A stretch of DNA of 9,834 nucleotides from positions 1 through 9,834 of the forward strand of contig DNXM01000056.1 in assembly GCA_003505905.1 (NCBI GenBank), read 5' to 3'. Both the position numbers and the translations under genes were made by a program. Source of the DNA: Oscillospiraceae bacterium (GTDB taxonomy: Bacteria; Bacillota; Clostridia; Oscillospirales; Acutalibacteraceae). Of the stretch, positions 6,594 to 9,834 are shown piece after piece (the first letter of the stretch is position 1; the number at the start of each line of letters is the position of its first letter). The notes below the pieces were generated by a model, which saw nothing but the letters and a program-made list of their open reading frames with translations, ran no database searches and was not told where the DNA came from.

Positions 6594-7643
6594 ATGTTTA
6601 GAAGGTTTTGCATTGCATTTATCAGCATTTCTTTATCACTGATTCTTCTTGCGGCAGGAACTGTATTTGTTTTTGATCCTTTTTCTGTATACCACAAATA
6701 CAATGATTTTACGGAAATCATATATCAAATGCCGTATTATCAGAACACGGGTATTGCAAAAAACGCCTCTTATGATACACTGATTACCGGCACATCAATG
6801 ACCCAAAACTTTCGTGCGTGGTGGTTTGATGATGCATTCGATTGTCATGCCATCCGACTTTCTTTTGACGGCGGCATTCTTTCGGATTTTGAAGCGCTGC
6901 TCGATTCGGCGATTTCCAATAACCACGATTTAGAAACAATTTATTTCGGATTGGATAATTATATCATTACAAGCGACAGCAATCTGAATGACATTTCCAA
7001 TCGTGTTCCCACTTATCTAATTGATAAAAATCCATTGAACGATGTCAAGTATTTGCTGAACAAGGATGTGCTTTTTCAATATATTCCGACTCAGTTGAGC
7101 TATAAGCGTTCCGAAACCTACGATTTTTATGAGATGCATTGCTGGGATACGCAAAATCCGACCTATTCCGAAAAGTCGGTATTGGATTTGTATGTCATGC
7201 CCCAAAAAGAAGACTGCTATTCGGAAGATTATTTTTCCGATGGTGAAAAGAACACAGCCGAGGTTCTAACTGCATTTGTAAAAGAAAATCCGAACATTCA
7301 ATTTGTCTTTTTTGCGCCGCCCTACAGTGTGCTTTATTGGTACACATTGCAAACTGAAGGAAAATTGGATGCAACACTGTCATCAATGAGTCATGTCTAT
7401 AAGGCCTTGCTGCAATATCCGAATGTGCGTCTTTTCTATTTTCAAAACGATTTTGACACCATTTCAAATTTAGCAAACTACAAGGACGATACGCACTACC
7501 GAACCGAAATCAATCAAAAAATGCTTCACTGTTTTTCGACTGACGAATATCAATTGAATTCAGAAAACTGTGATTCGGTTTTAGCCGAGATGAAACAATA
7601 TGTATTGCAGTTTGATTATGACAAGGTGTTTGAAAGAAAGTAA
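6594..7643 (+). CDS. Membrane-anchored SGNH-hydrolase-fold protein, probable acyltransferase partner of the MBOAT
   Basis: 349 aa. One hydrophobic N-terminal segment (about 7-28) after M-F-R-R-F would anchor it with the rest outside the membrane. L-I-T-G-T-S68-M-T-Q-N-F fits the nucleophile block of SGNH/GDSL enzymes, F-V-F-F-A-P-P is a core strand, and D298-D-T-H301-Y is the catalytic D-x-x-H block near the C-terminus. All three triad positions are therefore present. Proteins of this design (AlgJ/AlgX, DltD, PatB types) complete acyl transfer to an extracellular polymer after an MBOAT protein brings the acyl group across. The 14-bp gap to the MBOAT gene and the shared stop/ribosome-site region argue for one complex. 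The start has AAGGAGAG about 9 nt upstream. Overall similarity to named members looks low, so the exact acceptor is unknown. Confidence 0.82.
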   Translation: MFRRFCIAFISISLSLILLAAGTVFVFDPFSVYHKYNDFTEIIYQMPYYQNTGIAKNASYDTLITGTSMTQNFRAWWFDDAFDCHAIRLSFDGGILSDFEALLDSAISNNHDLETIYFGLDNYIITSDSNLNDISNRVPTYLIDKNPLNDVKYLLNKDVLFQYIPTQLSYKRSETYDFYEMHCWDTQNPTYSEKSVLDLYVMPQKEDCYSEDYFSDGEKNTAEVLTAFVKENPNIQFVFFAPPYSVLYWYTLQTEGKLDATLSSMSHVYKALLQYPNVRLFYFQNDFDTISNLANYKDDTHYRTEINQKMLHCFSTDEYQLNSENCDSVLAEMKQYVLQFDYDKVFERK

Positions 7644-7652
7644 ATGATTTGT

Positions 7653-7685
7653 GCGCATTAAAAACGACTTGTTGATAAAATGCGC
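7653..7685 (+). terminator. Possible weak terminator or hairpin after the SGNH gene
   Basis: GCGCATT (7653-7659) and AATGCGC (7679-7685) form a 7-bp stem around a 19-nt loop, followed by a T-rich but interrupted stretch (7686-7700). The long loop and broken T-tract make it a poor intrinsic terminator; it begins 10 nt after the SGNH stop, where one is expected. Confidence 0.35.
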
Positions 7686-7770
7686 TTGATTATTTGTTTT
7701 GATTATAAAAAACAGCTTGAACAAGAAATCTTTGGCTTTTCGTTGTCGGAGAAAACGGGTACCGTATAGG

Positions 7771-7789
7771 AAAACATGAACGATGTTTT
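7771..7789. repeat. Short inverted repeat upstream of the glycyl radical enzyme
   Basis: AAAACAT (7771-7777) and ATGTTTT (7783-7789) are perfect inverted arms around GAACG. GAACGA occurs at 7778-7783 and again at 7790-7795. It lies 33-51 bp before the ATG at 7822, in the leader or core promoter region, so an operator is possible. No convincing -35/-10 pair was found in the 178-bp gap (7644-7821); a TATAAA at 7704-7709 lacks a well-spaced partner. Confidence 0.3.
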
Positions 7790-7821
7790 GAACGAAATAA
7801 TTGATACAGGGGACGAAAAAG

Positions 7822-9834
7822 ATGAAATATTCTGCGTTGAATGAACCATTTGCACAAGCCTTTCTTGCAAACAAAAACGATTCGATATCTTTGCGCTTCG
7901 CCAAGGCAATGGTTGCAGAAGCGCCGCATTTTCCCGTCACTTTTTCTGAAAAATCAATGCTTCCGTCCGTCAGCTGTAAAATTCCGAACACTGCATTTGT
8001 TCATCCTTGGATGGGTGAATTGAATTTTGACGAGAAAGACTTCAAACGAAAGATAGCCGAAAATCCTTCTCTGCGCAATGAGCTGTTTGAAATGAAACGG
8101 GAAATGCGTCCTTTTATTACGGGCGACCGTTTGCTGAATGAACGAAGCATGGAATATGTGCGCTTCAGCGACGCTATTGTCGGTTGGGGCGGCCGCTGGG
8201 TCGGTCATTCCAACCCCGATTACGGCAAGCTTTTGCGGTTGGGCACAAAAGGAATCCGCAAAAATATTGAAGAAAATCGTGACCAAAACCCGGGAAAAGA
8301 CGAATTTTACGATTCCTGCGAGCTGGCATTGGATGCTTTTGAGGCTGTTTGTGAAAAGGTGCAAAATACTTGCTTGAAAAATGCCGAAACAGAAACGGAC
8401 AAGGAACGAAAAAAGGAATTCTTAAAAATGGCTTCGGTTTTTGAGCGTGCACCGCAGGAGCCTTGTTGGGATATGTATTCTGCCGTGATATGCTTTTGGG
8501 TCGAGTTTTCGGTACTGAATGCGGATTCACCGGGCAGCTTTGACCAATATATGTTTGAATTTTTCGAGAAGTCATCCGAACAAGAGAGCCGTTTGCTCAT
8601 TCGCCGCTTGTTGGAAGGCTTCCACGACCACCGTTCGTGGAATGTGTGCATTTCGGGCTCGGACGAATTCGGCAATGACTTGACGAATCAGTTGAGTTAT
8701 ATGATTTTGGAAGAGGTCATTCGAACGGGATATCACACGCCGAACTTAACCATGCGCACCCATAAAAATACGCCCGAAAAGCTTTGGGATTTGGCGATAA
8801 AAAGTATCGGTCAGGGCACCGGCTTGCCGGCGATTTACAACGATGAGGTTGTATGCAACGCCCTTGAAGATATCGGTATTCCGCCCCACGATTCGCACCT
8901 GTATTGCATGAACGGATGCAATCAGATTGACATTCTCGGCAAATCGCACATGGGCTTGGAGGACGGCGAGGTTAATCTCGGAAAGGTCTTGGAATTAACC
9001 TTACACAGCGGTTTTAATCAGTTGGAGGATGTGCCGAGAAAAGTGATGGACTCACTCGGCGACCCGACCGAATGCAAAACATTTGATGAGTTTCTTCAGC
9101 TATACTTACGCTATCAGGATTACGCCTGTGATGTCATGTGCAGGGCGGCAAATGAGAGTTGTAAGCTTTTTGTCGAAATTTTACCGAATCCGATTCGCTC
9201 CTGTCTGTTTGACGGGTGCTTGGAAAAAGGTCTTGACTTCAAAAACGGCGGTCCGCTCTACGGCCATGCACAGATTTTGCTGGAGGGAATTGCCGACACA
9301 GCGGACTCACTGTATGCCATTAAAAAGCTTGTGTATGAGCAGGAAAAATACACAATGTGTGAGCTGATTCAAGCGCTGGAATGCAATTTTGAGAACTTTG
9401 ATGACTTGTATCACGACTGCAAGACCTGTGAAAAATTCGGCAACGATATTTCGGCGGTTGATGAGTTGTGCGCAACCGTTGTCAATCACTTTAACCGATA
9501 CTTGAAAACGATTCCGTGTTATCGTGGCGGTGTGTTTACTGGCGGATGCAGTACCTTCAACCGTGCCGCCGACCAGGGTATTCACACATCTGCTTTGCCA
9601 AACGGCAAGAAAAAAGGCGAGTACACCTATGCGGAAAGCATTACCGCAACCCCCGGTATGGACACAAACGGTCCGACCGCTTCGCTGCTTTCCTGTCTGC
9701 ATTATGACCAAACACAGGCTTGCTCGGGCTTCGTGACGCAGATGAAATTCAGCAAAGAGCTTTTTAACAGCGAAAAAGGAAAAGAAGCCTTCAAAACTTT
9801 GGCGAAGGTGTATTTTGCCCGTGGCGGTCAGCAA
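7822..9834 (+). CDS. Glycyl radical enzyme (pyruvate formate-lyase / diol dehydratase superfamily), 3'-truncated by window edge
   Basis: 671 codons are present. The family is usually about 760-850 aa, so roughly the last 100 or more residues, including the C-terminal R-V-x-G-Y-type glycine loop that carries the radical, lie outside. Recognisable blocks are G-H-S-N-P-D-Y (128-134), G332-T-G-L-P-A-I-Y-N-D341, the thiyl-radical cysteine in M-N-G-C366-N-Q368, N-L-G-K-V-L-E-L-T-L, and P-N-G-K-K-K-G followed by G617-P-T-A620. These are spaced as in the superfamily, which forms the two halves of the ten-stranded barrel. The residue two after the cysteine is Gln, whereas dehydratases and decarboxylases typically have Glu and pyruvate formate-lyase has a Cys-Cys pair, so the reaction cannot be read off. 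AGGGG lies 9 nt before the ATG. It needs a radical-SAM activase, not seen here, which may lie downstream. The protein is predicted cytosolic and inactivated by oxygen. Confidence 0.92.
   Translation, partial: MKYSALNEPFAQAFLANKNDSISLRFAKAMVAEAPHFPVTFSEKSMLPSVSCKIPNTAFVHPWMGELNFDEKDFKRKIAENPSLRNELFEMKREMRPFITGDRLLNERSMEYVRFSDAIVGWGGRWVGHSNPDYGKLLRLGTKGIRKNIEENRDQNPGKDEFYDSCELALDAFEAVCEKVQNTCLKNAETETDKERKKEFLKMASVFERAPQEPCWDMYSAVICFWVEFSVLNADSPGSFDQYMFEFFEKSSEQESRLLIRRLLEGFHDHRSWNVCISGSDEFGNDLTNQLSYMILEEVIRTGYHTPNLTMRTHKNTPEKLWDLAIKSIGQGTGLPAIYNDEVVCNALEDIGIPPHDSHLYCMNGCNQIDILGKSHMGLEDGEVNLGKVLELTLHSGFNQLEDVPRKVMDSLGDPTECKTFDEFLQLYLRYQDYACDVMCRAANESCKLFVEILPNPIRSCLFDGCLEKGLDFKNGGPLYGHAQILLEGIADTADSLYAIKKLVYEQEKYTMCELIQALECNFENFDDLYHDCKTCEKFGNDISAVDELCATVVNHFNRYLKTIPCYRGGVFTGGCSTFNRAADQGIHTSALPNGKKKGEYTYAESITATPGMDTNGPTASLLSCLHYDQTQACSGFVTQMKFSKELFNSEKGKEAFKTLAKVYFARGGQQ

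Noticed and set aside
5101..7643. Naming the MBOAT/SGNH pair dltB/dltD
   Set aside because: No dltA or dltC (D-alanine ligase and carrier) gene lies beside them, and the MBOAT length of 492 aa fits AlgI/PatA-type proteins as well or better.
7680..7769. 29-codon frame in the gap after the SGNH gene
   Set aside because: No ribosome binding site precedes it and its start overlaps the possible hairpin arm; the translation has no recognisable feature.
7776..7844. 22-codon frame overlapping the start of the glycyl radical enzyme by 23 nt
   Set aside because: It has an in-frame ATG and stop but only a weak AGG-type site at short spacing, and no recognisable leader-peptide feature such as a run of one amino acid; chance is likely.
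7822..9834. Assigning the glycyl radical enzyme as pyruvate formate-lyase, choline lyase or a named dehydratase
   Set aside because: It lacks the Cys-Cys pair of pyruvate formate-lyase and the C-x-E of the others, and neither the glycine loop nor an activase is in view, so no named function is supported.

Overview
The window looks like a chromosomal segment of an anaerobic, probably gut-associated Clostridia-type Firmicute (Oscillospiraceae-like is a guess). The grounds are strong GGAG/AGGAGG-type ribosome binding sites, moderate GC with AT-rich intergenic DNA, consensus-like sigma-A promoters, and a glycyl radical enzyme, an oxygen-sensitive class. There are no RNA genes, IS elements, CRISPR arrays or phage genes. 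Coding density is high, and no gene-free stretch exceeds 180 bases.

Layout. On the minus strand, reading right to left from about 2030, lie two tightly coupled extended short-chain dehydrogenase/reductases (SDRs). One is 502 aa with an unusual C-terminal extension; the other is cut by the window's left edge. A 156-bp divergent control region (2031-2186) separates them from a rightward series: a third extended SDR (2187-3173), a secreted neutral-ceramidase-like amidohydrolase (3247-5037), a hairpin terminator (5044-5068), an MBOAT membrane O-acyltransferase (5101-6579) and its probable SGNH-fold partner (6594-7643). After a 178-bp gap comes a glycyl radical enzyme of the pyruvate formate-lyase/diol dehydratase superfamily (7822 to the right edge), truncated before its glycine-radical loop.

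How they may work together (inference). The MBOAT and SGNH proteins have the layout of AlgI/AlgJ-X, DltB/DltD and PatA/PatB systems, which move acyl groups across the membrane onto an extracellular polymer or lipid. The exported ceramidase-like protein keeps the residues expected for zinc-dependent cleavage of an N-acyl bond. The SDRs could oxidise, reduce or epimerise a sugar, sterol-like or lipid-like intermediate. A cell-surface lipid or glycan modification locus is the simplest reading, but no substrate can be fixed from the sequence. The glycyl radical enzyme may be a separate transcription unit.

The points most worth following up are the glycyl radical enzyme's C-N-Q active-site motif in place of the common C-x-E, the compact ceramidase-like protein beside SDR and acyltransferase genes, and two SDRs with altered key residues (YxxxR instead of YxxxK; a zinc-ribbon-like tail that seems to have lost its ligands).
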